A DNA stretch of 64,000 nt. Origin: Siphonodentalium dalli. Lineage: Eukaryota > Mollusca > Scaphopoda > Gadilida > Siphonodentaliidae. A program made the translations under genes and the position numbers. Under the pieces are notes generated by a model. The model did no database searches. It was not told the origin of the DNA and saw nothing but the letters and a program-made list of their open reading frames with translations. Shown here piece after piece: positions 45,401 through 53,700 of the stretch (the stretch's first letter is position 1; each line of letters begins with the position of its first letter). Location of the stretch: positions 97,983,319 to 98,047,318 of the forward strand of contig CP136066.1 of NCBI GenBank assembly GCA_032622095.1. The letters run 5' to 3'.

Positions 45401-46839
45401 ACATGATACAGTATTTCGAGGAAATATCTTCAACGTCAGCGTTGTGCGGATTCTGGTTGACATCCTCAACATATTTTAAAGCACCCCCACAATTGATTGT
45501 TGTATGGACGGGCTCTAAGCAGATATCAGCTGATATATTATATGGTTTGACTTCGGGTAGCTGATGTCAGTATTCAAATACATTCACAGAAACTCAGTGC
45601 CGACAGCTGTTTGGTGGACATTCAAGGAATTTTTGAAAATGGTGGTAACGTATCTTGCTGCAACGTATCTTGCTGTCATAATTAATTTTTGGCAATATTA
45701 TTCTACATATTCTCTGTTATAGTATTTCCATCTAGAGGATATGAGAGTAAATTTAACCACAACCAGGACAATTGCAATAAAAAAATTGGTTGGTTCTGTA
45801 CAATTTTCAAATAAATTCTACATCAATGGACAAGGAGAAAATGGTATTTTCATACCCATTTAGCATCCCATATTGTGTGACGGACCTATGCATGGGGCTC
45901 ATGTTGTTTTATTTTGTATTGTCGGATGCTGTGAATGTCAAAGAAAGTCATTCGGAGGAAAAATCATCTTTTTAAAACCCAATTTCTGGACATGGACACA
46001 TTTCTGTCAGATTTTAACCATTTTTCAGAGAATAGCCTGGAAACGGTGTGCCATTTCATTCTGGACTGTCCATTGTACTCTGTCGAAATGGAAGAAATGA
46101 TAAATGAGAACGAGATTATAATGCCAGATCACTGATTGGAGATAGCTCTTATTTAAATATGACTATGCAGCAAATTATCCAGAAGGCAGTTCATGGCTTC
46201 CTTTTGGCTACATTGAAAAGAATTTGAAAATCTGACCTTTCCGTTATGAAGTAGAGAGTATTACTATTACTATTAGAACTTGCAGTATACAATACCTAAC
46301 TTCCTAAGGGAACAAAGCACTTGAGTCCTTATATTCAACGAATAGTGAACAGCGGAATTCGATCAACAATTTAACCACTTGCGTCATAATCGCAGTCGAG
46401 TGTACGTAATTTCTAAAAATCATGGCTGGAAAGATCGCAGGGTAGTCAAACAAATGCTTACGAAAAACCTATAAGAAGATATATCAGCATGTACAACGAC
46501 ATCGCAATTAATCGTGTGAACAAACTATCGACGATTTTGTCGGGCCCGATTCCTCCACTTACAATTTAATCGTGGTCATCTGAACATTCACTTGGACGAA
46601 AAACTTTGACAAATCTTCAACTCTCATTTGACAATACAAATTACAGACACCTGGTTACTGTGACATCACTTGCCAATTTTAACACTGGCAGGACTTACTA
46701 AATTGGTCAAATGATCATCTGTTTCTATCGAATCGAAGTCAATAACGTCGTTCAGGTCTGGAGCTGGAAATTTTCGTTTATATTTTTTGAAAATGTGTTT
46801 GAAATTGTCAGTAATTTCACGTTGAGAAGCAGCTGTCAT
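23963..46839 (-). CDS. ALKBH1: ALKBH1, AlkB-type Fe(II)/2-oxoglutarate dioxygenase, complete six-exon gene
   Basis: Exons, read on the - strand: 46839-46699, 37123-37027, 34141-33979, 30894-30816, 28974-28781, 24428-23963. They total 1,140 bases, 379 aa plus TGA (human is about 389), with GT-AG introns and continuous phases. The N-terminus FKHIFKKYKRKF..VIDF and the block GLIFIPNPFLPGYQKYW are ALKBH1 signatures. Iron ligands H209 and D211 (HVD) and H265 (YHAVPR), and 2-oxoglutarate arginines R340 and R346 (SRINLNVRQV), are all present. Known substrates in the family are tRNA m1A and mitochondrial tRNA-Met position-34 cytosine; DNA activity is debated. A Ser/Asn-rich loop at about residues 273-315 is family-variable. 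The gene spans 23 kb because of repeat-laden introns. It is divergent from SLIRP. Confidence 0.97.
24497..24897. mobile_element. 'GAATGAGGTCCCCAGA' foldback element in ALKBH1 intron 5
   Basis: CTGACATTTGCATAATGAGG with CCCAGAGGGTGAATTTAGTG opens it. CACTAAGTTCACCC and TTCTGCAAATGTCAG close it in inverse. The middle is in the opposite orientation to the 12222 copy. Confidence 0.72.
24988..26084. mobile_element. TA-target foldback element with tandemly amplified 105-bp arm
   Basis: CAGCATAACTACA at the left and its inverse at the right are flanked by TA (24986-24987 and 26085-26086). The left arm unit of 105 bp, AATAATCGACTCCTTAACCA..CTTTTCAGGATTTAGTTGG..GCTTGTTGCCATTC, is repeated about eight times. 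One inverted half-unit follows at the right. Single or paired units occur at 36127-36257, 57140-57352 and 61959-62126. Because 105 is a multiple of three, long open frames appear on both strands; they are not genes. Confidence 0.78.
25243..25685. mobile_element. element nested inside the 105-bp array
   Basis: Starting GAGGTGTGCACTCGAGTGCT and ending CTACGAAAGTGGGGGTAT, with GGTCGGACGGACAGACAAAG inside, it splits one array unit between GCAGAA and TTATGGGTAA. It carries the same GTCCGTCC-type sequence (inverse) as other repeats here. Confidence 0.65.
26090..27450. other. ALKBH1 intron 5, little recognised
   Basis: Contains one short dispersed repeat at about 26940-27062 (ACTAAATGGACTCT, AGTTATAAAA, GGTAATAAAAGCAGA) that recurs at 59036-59150. 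The rest shows nothing I can name. Confidence 0.45.
27451..27960. repeat. decayed foldback-family copy, inverted relative to 30195-30585
   Basis: GTACTCAATCCGATCAGACG at 27451, then TCATTTTAGAGTTATCCATC and ACTCGAATCAAATATTTTTT, match the 22231 and 35507 families. The inverse of the whole stretch is present at 30195-30585, on the other side of ALKBH1 exon 5. Confidence 0.65.
28087..28533. mobile_element. GTCCCCCGAC-ended repeat (+ orientation)
   Basis: The ends GTCCCCCGAC and GTCGGGGGAC are inverted. Inside are a CGTCCGTCCGTGCGTCC run and two copies of a unit with TACCTTCATGGTGTAATCAA, GATTTGAAACTCTGGGATAT and TTGCAACATCTATATAGCTA. A longer copy in the opposite orientation is at 32554-33276. 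Confidence 0.72.
28781..28974 (-). CDS. ALKBH1: ALKBH1 exon 5 (residues 161-225), carries the HxD iron motif
   Basis: Encodes FNPLPFDVDYLA, QAGITNFYHMDCTLMAHVDY and FDHGAPLIST. H209 and D211 are two of the three iron ligands. Acceptor TATTCCAG, donor GTATGT, ends in phase 2. Skipping this exon would remove the active site and shift the frame (194 bases). Confidence 0.96.
29100..30012. repeat. 60-bp minisatellite, about 15 copies, in ALKBH1 intron 4
   Basis: The unit is approximately GGGTACACTGAATCTCAAAA..TGATGATTTGAGTACCCTGG..ATCTCTGAAACATTGATAAA. Copies from about 29281 to 29760 keep an exact 60-base period. Variation is concentrated at a few sites (CACTGAAT versus CAAAATAT; CCTGGATC versus CCTGTATC). 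The period is a multiple of three, so two overlapping open frames of over 200 codons appear on the - strand. Confidence 0.92.
30195..30585. repeat. decayed foldback-family copy in ALKBH1 intron 4
   Basis: CTCCTAAATTACTATTTCTT and GGCTTCGGGGGTGAAAAA, then AATTGCGGATGAAGATGGAT and GGGAAATTTTATACCATAG, are the inverse of 27451-27960. Confidence 0.65.
30590..30783. mobile_element. partial TTAA-type double-hairpin MITE
   Basis: TAGGGAGCCTCGCATATGTA, AATATTGTTAGGCCAATGCA, ATCTTTAATGCTGCACCAG and CGTTATGAAAGTGTTAA mark a copy lacking one end. It lies 33 bp from ALKBH1 exon 4. Confidence 0.65.
30816..30894 (-). CDS. ALKBH1: ALKBH1 exon 4 (residues 134-160)
   Basis: Encodes LLMKLRWATIGYQYEWNTR, equivalent to the LLEKLRW.T.GY.Y.W stretch at the start of the dioxygenase fold. 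Acceptor ATTTCAG, donor GTAAGT. Confidence 0.95.
30895..32230. other. ALKBH1 intron 3, little recognised
   Basis: Two short related units with GGGC.GTAAC, CCCAAA.TAGG.CGACCTGGC lie at about 31807-31970. No exon or RNA gene is seen. Confidence 0.45.
32231..32529. repeat. 23-bp minisatellite, 13 copies
   Basis: The unit is ATTACCTGARCATGCC plus TCCTGAT, with A/G and T/C/A variants between copies. It follows TTTATTACCTGA, which is also the end of the dispersed repeat seen at 26940-27062 and 59036-59150, so the array probably grew from that end. Confidence 0.9.
32554..33276. mobile_element. GTCCCCCGA-ended repeat (opposite orientation to 28087-28533)
   Basis: Three units contain AATTTTCTAAGTCGAAAAGG, GTTAATAACTC, ATACATGTTGCACATCT and TGATTACACCATGAAGGTA. 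Near 33166-33230 is a GGACGGACGAACGGACG run. The ends are GTCCCCCGA and TCGGGGGAC. Homology to 28087-28533 extends slightly beyond the ends (GGTCAGC..GACCACAGTG). Confidence 0.72.
33441..33907. mobile_element. foldback element with ATATGTGACCC ends
   Basis: Arms of about 100 bp are inverted: ATATGTGACCCGCCATATCA, AATCCAGTCGGAAGTCGGGA and TTTTTTTACCCTGTGCCAAT at the left, inverse at the right. The inner parts of both arms are the GCATTCTCTTATATATG hairpins of the CCCTTTCATGA family. It ends 71 bp from ALKBH1 exon 3. Confidence 0.75.
33979..34141 (-). CDS. ALKBH1: ALKBH1 exon 3 (residues 80-134)
   Basis: Encodes LIFIPNPFLPGYQKYW then VNLDAHM..SELVK. This is the most conserved N-terminal block of ALKBH1. 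Acceptor ATTACAG, donor GTAAGT, ends in phase 2. Confidence 0.95.
34757..35115. repeat. dispersed repeat, family A, in ALKBH1 intron 2
   Basis: Same blocks and orientation as 735-1097: TGATGTGAAA.ACTCC, AATAATCTTGCTCAAAGTAG, GTAAATATTTACAAT, GATTTTCGGCGATG. Confidence 0.72.
35160..35400. repeat. short tandem duplication, 2.5 units
   Basis: CCAGAATTCCAATAAATAC, AAATGGC.GAGTT and GTGTTCACC.GACAGTG.C are repeated three times with decay. Confidence 0.55.
35507..35977. mobile_element. near-perfect palindrome, TTAA-target foldback MITE
   Basis: Two arms of about 235 bp, with almost no loop, are inverse copies of each other. They run from AGGTACTGAATCTGATCAGA to the centre near 35742, and out to CGGATTGAGTACCT. 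TTAA flanks at 35503-35506 and 35978-35981. The arms match the element at 22231-23070. Confidence 0.88.
36127..36257. mobile_element. small foldback of the AATAATCGACTCCTTAACCA family
   Basis: One arm unit and its inverse meet near 36205. Outer ends are TAATGCCCTAAATAAT and its inverse with CATTACTG. Related to 24988-26084 and 57140-57352. Confidence 0.7.
36539..37003. mobile_element. mariner/pogo-like MITE next to ALKBH1 exon 2
   Basis: It begins CAGTAAAGCCTCTCCAAACC and ends AGAGGTTTTACTG, inverse of each other at the tips. Inside are CCTTCGGACTGACC and GTTCAGTTTATAGAAA-type words and the reciprocal GGTTCCGGTTTACAGAGG. CAGTAAAACCTC ends are typical of pogo/Tigger-like MITEs. The element ends 23 bp from the exon 2 donor site. 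Confidence 0.65.
37027..37123 (-). CDS. ALKBH1: ALKBH1 exon 2 (residues 48-80)
   Basis: Encodes VKEVTLQNPQ..GLKPVSEWKAYQLVSNP and ends one base into the glycine codon. LKPVSEWKAY corresponds to the LQPVSKWQAY block of mammalian ALKBH1. The acceptor is GTTGATAG and the donor GTAAAT. Confidence 0.93.
37152..38667. mobile_element. double-hairpin MITE arms enclosing family C cargo
   Basis: Left arm at 37152-37270 (CCTTTCATGATGGGAGCTGC, GTGCCAATGCATTCTCTTAT) and right arm at 38550-38667 (CATTCTCTTATATTTGCGAG, GGAAGCTCCAGTCATGGAAG) belong to the CCCTTTCATGA family. Between them lie T-rich CTTACATTCTT..AACAATTTTTATCA repeats and the family C array. TTAA follows the right end (38668-38671); the left side reads TATAA. 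Confidence 0.65.
37440..38340. repeat. family C tandem array, about 5 units of 160-190 bp
   Basis: Units contain TCGTACCTTTGGTCGGATCA, ATGAAATTTGTCATGG, GATGGGAACGAGTCATTTTG, AACATGGCC and GCCATCTTGGA. It begins TTTTAGCTCAACTTTACTTG, and AAAGTTGAGC near the right end is the inverse of that start. Confidence 0.7.
38672..40460. other. ALKBH1 intron 1, no feature recognised
   Basis: No repeat match within the window and no convincing exon. A possible - strand exon-like stretch at about 39940-40018 is not needed, because ALKBH1 exons 1 and 2 join in phase without it. Confidence 0.45.
40463..40740. repeat. partial family A repeat
   Basis: GTGATGTGAAACCCTCTGCT, ATATCCTTGCTCGAAGTGTT, ACATCCAAATGGCATCACAC and ACAGTCGATGTG follow the family A order with more divergence. 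Confidence 0.6.
41480..43090. repeat. diverged tandem array, about 150-bp half-units
   Basis: GATTTGATTCCTCGTATCAT, GGAGAAGAATGTGTAT, TTGGTGGAAAT.GGCGCTAAA, CAAATTTAGTGCCCCC and ATCTCTCACCCA recur about ten times, alternating two sub-types (GAGAAGAATG and GGAGATGATTATG). C runs are at about 42180 and 42716. Confidence 0.75.
43150..43840. repeat. diverged repeat upstream of a LINE tail
   Basis: It starts ACTAGCGAATCTACCCAGTG and repeats GACCCAGTCCATGTTATCCG, CCGAAATA.A and AAATTTCAGTG.GAT. It may be the untranslated part of the retrotransposon whose tail follows. Confidence 0.5.
44079..44590 (+). pseudogene. decayed non-LTR retrotransposon 3' end (RNase H / C-terminal tail)
   Basis: KKETNNTVTDLKKAMQKNIM, KWQFQWSN, MNRLRSGHSSLKGHIGKFIK and SCECGNKEG match the C-terminal layout of LINE ORF2 proteins (RLRTGH..L...L.....S..C.CG..E). 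A frameshift follows ECGNKEGT; the tail HSLEKCKIGLTILVENK continues in another frame. There are no intact domains. Confidence 0.65.
45860..46285 (+). pseudogene. second decayed non-LTR retrotransposon 3' tail
   Basis: LETVCHFILDCPLYSVEMEE is the classic ETV.H.LL.CP.Y..ER tail of LINE ORF2. It ends in a short TACTATTACTATTA-type 3' repeat at about 46258-46276, as seen at LINE 3' ends. It lies about 400 bp beyond ALKBH1 exon 1, inside intron 1. Confidence 0.65.
46699..46839 (-). CDS. ALKBH1: ALKBH1 exon 1 (residues 1-47)
   Basis: The ATG is at 46839-46837 (CAT on +). It encodes MTAASQREI..FKHIFKKYKR..DLNDVIDFDSI and ends in phase 0 at donor GTAAGT. The FRxxFxxYK..VIDF pattern matches the ALKBH1 N-terminus, which supports this start. 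Confidence 0.93.
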
Positions 46840-46872
46840 TTTGACAGATTTGACAGAACATCAAAACAAATA

Positions 46873-46878
46873 CACGTG
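46873..46878. promoter_or_regulatory. palindromic E-box CACGTG
   Basis: CACGTG, the USF/Myc-type E-box core, lies 34 bp from the ALKBH1 start codon. Its position in the shared promoter makes a role plausible, but six bases alone are weak evidence. Confidence 0.4.
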
Positions 46879-46913
46879 TTAGGTAATCTCTTTACTTATA
46901 GACTAGCTACCAA

Positions 46914-46921
46914 ACTTCCGG
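46914..46921 (-). promoter_or_regulatory. ETS/GABP (NRF-2) type site CCGGAAGT
   Basis: ACTTCCGG on + (CCGGAAGT on -) is the core consensus for ETS/GABP, a factor known in vertebrates for nuclear genes of mitochondrial function and for bidirectional promoters. It lies 75 bp from the ALKBH1 start. Confidence 0.5.
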
Positions 46922-47197
46922 TACGATTTATACAAAAGTTTAACGATTAACAACTAAATTAAACGGGTAAAATAACTGAAATGTATCAGCACTTACATTA
47001 TTTGAAAACTAAAACCATAAATGAAACAATTTTATTTTTGCGTCTCCAAATTTGTTGTCTTTAATAAACAAATTAGTCAATAAAAACACTCTACTCTTAG
47101 TAACATCAACATTGACTGTGTCCAGAATTTTTATCTTCTGTATTTTTAATGCAACCAACGTAGGAACCGAGAACCAGTCTATCCGCCCTTGAGAAAC

Positions 47198-47246
47198 ATG
47201 TCGTTCAAGATCTTCGTTGGGAATCTTGCTTGGAGTGTTGGCAGAG
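47198..47246 (+). CDS. SLIRP: SLIRP exon 1 (residues 1-16)
   Basis: Encodes MSFKIFVGNLAWSVGR and one base of the next codon. The donor is GTCTGA, a weak but GT-type site. The phase matches exon 2 (G plus TG gives valine). Confidence 0.9.
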
Positions 47247-50200
47247 GTCTGAAATCAATATCATTACACTCAGAGTGTGTCCTAACTTATATAGAATCTC
47301 AAAATGTCAGTTTAGATTGTTTGAAATTACCCGATTGTGGGAAAATGACGACATTGACGTTAACTTCCCATAGTTCGCAGCACGAATTTGTGAACTGAGT
47401 CTGAAGACAGTCACAGTGGAGACTGAGTCATTCAGTCAAGGTGAAGTCGACCAAATCCGAAGTCGCGGCCTCACGATTAATTAATTTAGTATTTGAAAAT
47501 AAACTATTTATGTTGCATCACATATGAAATCATGGTCGAGCCACCACATTCACAAAAAAATCCACGCCATGAACATATTATTATTATCATTAATTAATGC
47601 ATGATCACCTTTTCATCGGCGTACTTTACACCATCCCGATCATTGGTGCAACTACGCCGACCATCAGCACATGATGGCGTACTTATGCTGACTATTGGCG
47701 TACTTATGTCAGCCATCAGCGTGATTATGCTGATGTATAAATCGGCACTGGAAATTAGCATTGGCAATCGGTGGAGCTGAGGCAAAAGCCGATGTGAAAT
47801 GAATTTGCTTCGGCATCGTTTTTAGCCAAGGCAAATAAATGAAGACATGTTCAATTAGTAAGTGAAATGAACGTTTGTTGGAGCGCTAGCAATGCCATGA
47901 TCCGTTTTATGCTCATGTTTTGTATTATAAATTCCACACTGCAAATGTCCACGAAATCATGTTACTCACGACTTGCACACATTGGACTCACCCAGCCAGT
48001 GGTGTCAATATAAAATCTAACATGGTAATCCATCTCCAAGCAACTGGTTATGGCTGCACCAACTTGAAAGGAGGTCAGTTTGGAGGAATACAGGAGAAGT
48101 CGGCCCCACGCGAAGTCGGCCCCATACGAAGACGGCCCCACGCGAAGTCGGCCCCAGAGAAGTTGGCCCCATATATAACAGAACCATTGTTTAAAATCAT
48201 TCTTTATTTATTTTATGATATGAAATATGAAACTGATAATAATGGTAATGACAAATATAATAATAACAAATTCAATTAACAAATTCAAACAACGTCATCG
48301 TCGCTATCACTGTCGGTGTCGTTGTTATACATAGTTATGTATTCGATGTCTTTACCTGGGGTGTTTTTGTATTAGTCTGCATGATTTGCGTTTGAGGTGA
48401 ATTAATTTGAATGTTTCCCGTGATACTCTCTGTGTATTTTGCTTTACATTCTTTTTTGAGCATGCTGTGTCAATGGCATCCTTAATTATGTCATTTCGAT
48501 GTCATTTGGGTTGTAGGCAACTATCATATTGTTATAACTGAGCCCCTGTCAGTGACTGCCCATAAGTGAAGATCATCGACGTATATCAAAATATAGATCG
48601 ATGTTACAACTAAGAAAACATTGCGAACTTCACAATTAGCCTACACAAACACTACACTAACTCAACCAAATTTAAGTTGGGGACCTCACAATTAGACAAA
48701 ATAAACACTATCTCAATAAAATTAAGCCGATTTAATCCCTTCTAATTAATGGGGCCGACTTCGCGCGGGGCCGTCTTCGTATGGGGCCGACTTCGTGCGG
48801 GGCCGACTTCCCCAGATACCGTTTGGAGTACACAATAACTGGAAGTGGAGATGAGCAAAATAAAAAAACAAGTTTTGCACCGAACTCAATTTGATTACAA
48901 TAGCTGGTCATTATATACCTTATGATACCTTATGTTGTTAGTGGACGCTGGCTTGTGCCACTATGTCCACGTCTTCTATGTCTGGTTCCCCGAATTCACC
49001 AAATTCAGGCCCTATATTTTTGAGTCTATCCAACGCCCGACTCGTCTGAAAACTTGTCAACCCTAATTTGGCTTTGAAATAAAGTCTCACCTCCTGTTCT
49101 TTCCAATAATCGTCGAGTCGATATTATTATATGTCATGTGGTGAAGATAATAATTGAATTTGAATCACCCTGTCAATTGTCTCTTATTCCTTTGTAATTA
49201 AAATCTTTAAAGTGTACACTCAGTTCAAAAACACAAAAATAATTTATAAAAAATGGCCCTTTATATGAATGATGCAGTCAAATCATGATGGGTCATTCAA
49301 AATCAAATTCACTGCTGATCAGTTTGTTATAACCCTGCATGCTCAGCCCAAGAGAATAGATCTTACCCCACCAACTGGGACACATACTGGTAAATTGAAT
49401 GAAGTAAATGATACTCAGATAGAATATAACTTTAATATTAAACGAGTCTGTTCTGCAATAAAGCTATCATAACATGTTAGTTTACCTTGTTAGCAACAAT
49501 TCATCATAATTCAATGAAAACAAAACTTTATGAAAATTTGCAAAGGCAAAAGAGAAAATAGCCTAGGCAGAATCATTTTTCCTAGTTAATTTTTTGGCCT
49601 AGGCATATTTGCCTTAATTCCCAGGGTTGCAAACAAAAAATCCCCCCCCCCCCCACCAAAGAAAGATCTCTGACGGACTAAATTCCTCAAATAGGTCACC
49701 CCCTTTCTCATACGAAAGATGTCCAATCAGATTGACACCAAATGATGAGAACAAGCATACAACATTTTTCGAAATGCTCTTTAAAATTCATTATAAATGG
49801 GCAACAAAATCATAAATGCTCAATATCATAGATGATCATGTCGACTAAATTAAAAACATGGTAAACATATAATTACTCGATATCATGCTATAAAACTTCT
49901 CGCGAAGTGACTAATATGTCCGATCACATCTGCTGGGTAACAATTCCAATGAACAGAAACTTACTACTGGTTCTTGTATGTTCTGTTCAATTTTATTAGA
50001 TTATGTCTATGCTGGTTGAAAATTTTGCAAGAAATTCAATTGACACTGATCAGCAGTGTTCGCGCTGTCGGTAGCCAAATAAGCCAATGGGTAATCTTTT
50101 TCGAATTTGGCTAATAAAAATTTCATTTGGCTAAACTTTTGGCTAAATTTTTTTTGACCCCAAATGGAGACTGAAAACATGAATTTTTGGCAAGTGGGTT

Positions 50201-50705
50201 TTCAATTCTGTGATGTGAACGATCTAGTCCCAAAACGTTGTAAGTGGGATTATATCGCCGACTGTACAAAGGGAAACCCGATCGCGGACAACCCGTCACT
50301 TTGCACGAAACAGCAAAAGGTCATTATTTAACATTTAATCCGCTAATCCCCCATTGTCTGTCTGGTCACTCTCGGGGCTCCTGCACAATGCATGTTTGTG
50401 ATGACATTGTATTTATGACGGTCAAGGTTTATGAGCACCAATTAAGTGTAAGACAATAGCTTAATCAGCCAAATGTGAATCACGACAGATATTTTGTGGC
50501 TATTTGTCGTCAATACCGATACATTCAAAATAATATGCATGCTTTTATGACAGATTGTAATTTGATAATGGCGTAACAATATTAAGTTATTAGTTTCCAG
50601 ATGTCACTTAGATATTTTCGCAAGGATAATTAATATTTAATGATTTACAAAAAGATATTGATATAAAACAAAAAAATAATGCATTAATAAGGACGACCCC
50701 GGGTT

Positions 50706-50738
<33 letters not shown>

Positions 50739-53700
50739 ATCACTCTTTCACATAAAGATTAATAAATTTTTAATAAACGATATATATAAAAATATTTCTA
50801 GTTCGTCAAAATTAGTTAAATTATTGTGTATTTTACCTGTGTCTGTTAGATTTGACGTTTTAGTCATTAATTGTGAACCGACCAGAAAACGATGATTTAA
50901 TTTGGCCATAGTTTTTTTTTAATTTGGCCAAAAATCATTTGGCTAAAATTTTTTTCATTTGGCTAATAAAATTTTCATTTGGCTATACTTTTGGCTAAAG
51001 TTTTTTTCGGTCCAGCGCGAACACTGCTGATCAGTATTTAATGAGTTTTGAGAACATTGACCAATTGTTAATGTAATGTTCTATATCTTCTCGCTCTTTA
51101 CATTCATCATACTCTCGAGTGCCTAATACCGTTAGTCATACATATACACTTATTTTTTTCAGGATATCATTTGCACCTGTACGATCCTTATTTGGCCCTG
51201 TACGCTTATTAATTGTCACCATGTCCAATCTACATGTATTAGCCTGCCCAATTCTTTGATTATTCTGTTTTCGGAAATAACTGCTCAGGGACGAAGTGAT
51301 GTTAACTCATCCAGTACCGAATCACTTGAATTTTAGCACTGATGGATACAAGTCAGATAGATATATCACTAGATGGATAACGGTTTGTATCTGATTCAAA
51401 AATACTACTATTTGTTAGCTTAGCATATAATAAACTGTGTTATCAGGTGTTATATTTCCAAAATAGGTTATATCAGCATCAAAGTTGTTGGCTATTGTAA
51501 ATAAATAATGATAAGGAGTATGTAGTCTTGAGCGCAAAATAACAGTTTGAGTGGCAAATACCAGTACGTTGTACAGGGTAAAATAACACTACCGGGTGGG
51601 GAATTTACCAAAACTAAATAACAGTATAGGGAAGAATAACAGTACATGGTAGTATTGCTTCCAACTTTTCATTCGATTCGTGGCGGCGTGGCCAATGTCA
51701 TATTTGAAATTTACAGTATGTTCCTATGGATATAAAAAGTGCAGTGCTTTTGTTTGAGTTTAATTTGTTTTTCCAATCTTCAGTTTTTTCACTCCCATTG
51801 ATTGATTGTTTAACAGCCTAGAATTACTTACTGTACGTACAGGGACAAATAACGAGCATACAGGTGGGAAATGTATCTGTAAATTAATATGCTTACATAT
51901 ATGCCTATTTGGCACTCGGCAGTATAACGCGGCCGAACGTCAAGTACACCGCGACCGAATGGCAAGTACACCGCGGCCCAACTGCAGTTAGCCGGTGGAG
52001 CCGCGGTGTAGTTGCAGTTCGGCCACGGTGGCAACGCAAACCACACCGCGGTTAAGTGGAAACTTTTTTTGTCCAGCGGGGTACATGTGTATAAGGAATA
52101 TAGTTTGGAAACAAGAAGCTTGAAGATCCCACCAACCCTCCCAGACACCATCTCATCAGGACTAATCTGCTAATGTTTTGCATCGTGCATAATTTTGCCC
52201 GAGCTTGTATTTCTACATTTCGAATAAATTTATTTGTTCCAATATATGGGTAAGGCCAATTCCAGAAGCTGCATGAATTTTCTACAGTGTTAATTATTTT
52301 TCAGATTTGAGACAAGTTTCATAAAAGTTAACAAAGGGATTTTGTGTTATATCTCAGTGTCACAGTCTGTGTTTTCTTTCTTTTACAGTGGAGCTGAGAA
52401 ACTTTTTTTCAAACTTTGGGGCTGTTTCACACTCAACCGTATTATATGTGAGTATAAGTATATTTATTAAATTAGCCTATTTTAAAAATCAAATATGAAT
52501 TACCACAAATATAACTGGTTCATCATATTTGTTTTCTTGGGAGTTTTTTGCATCAACAAGAAATCTCGATGACTACCTTTTATATTGGCACAAATTCAAA
52601 AATATTTTTTTGAAAAATTGCCAAAGAATTTGGTCAAATGTTTGCCAAAATATCTCAAATCTAGACTCTAGTAAACAATTACATCTCTAAATGTATAACG
52701 GATAAAGTTTTGGTAAAAAAATCAAATAATAACTCTGGAGAGTTACCGGAGTGGGTGTGCCCTTTTTTGACTTGTGGATTTCCCACTGAAAGCCTTGCAT
52801 TGTACACTTGGGTACACCTGTTCAACAGTTGTTATCCTGATTATATGGCATATGACACCATTGTCACTCCAATCCTTTTACAAGGGATTAATCCAACTGC
52901 AGCAGGAACAGCAAACTGGATCTCACTTCAATGACTGTGGCCTTCTGATGTTACACAGCCCCCAAGTCGTGTGAATAACTGAAAAAGTTCCAAGTTTTTT
53001 ATGAAATATCTCAGATATTAACTTATTAATTTTGGTCTGAATCAGTGAAATTTAATGTCTATAAAGGATTGAAAAAAAAATTAAAATTTTTCTTTTGCAC
53101 AGAATAGAAACACAGGCTTACCCCAAGGATATGGCTTTGTAGAATTCAGGAGCCAGGAAGCACTTAATGAGGCATTGAACCAAAACAATGCAATTCTACA
53201 TGGAAAAGAGGTAGGAAAGTTTTTAACTTACCTAATACCATATGTGAAACTACGAAAGTACTACAGATCACTTTTGTTTATCGGGCTGCTTATAAACTGG
53301 CTATACTGTCTATACTATACACACAGCCTGACACAGGCACTTTTTAACCCTTTCATGATGGGAGCTACGCTGGTATTCTCTTATATATGCAATTCTCATC
53401 TATAGGACCATTAGGGAGCCTCGAATATATAAGAGAATGCACTCGCTTACAAGGTCAAGGTAAATATTGTTAGGCCATTGCATATATAACAGAATGCATT
53501 AGCACAGTGTTTTTGCAAAAATTCACGAACCTCCAGCCGTGGGAGGGTTAAAACAGCACCAGTTGGCTAATTTGGCTCAATGGAGGTTTCCACACATATT
53601 CATTAGTGGGAGGAGCTTATCGTTGCTAGGAGACAGGGCATCTGCAGAAATAGTTTTATTAGCTCTTCGTCTCAGGTGGAGCTATAGTCATCACTCCTCG

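Larger units (their letters stand above)
46840..47197. promoter_or_regulatory. shared bidirectional promoter of ALKBH1 and SLIRP
   Basis: Only 358 bp separate the two divergent start codons, so both 5' UTRs and promoters must lie here unless untranslated exons exist elsewhere. The interval is AT-rich with no strong TATA box placed for either gene. It is notably free of the repeats that fill the rest of the window. Confidence 0.8.

Noticed and set aside
50244-50459. 71-codon open frame inside the hAT element
   Set aside because: No hAT dimerisation or catalytic motif is seen, and the element is too short to be autonomous.
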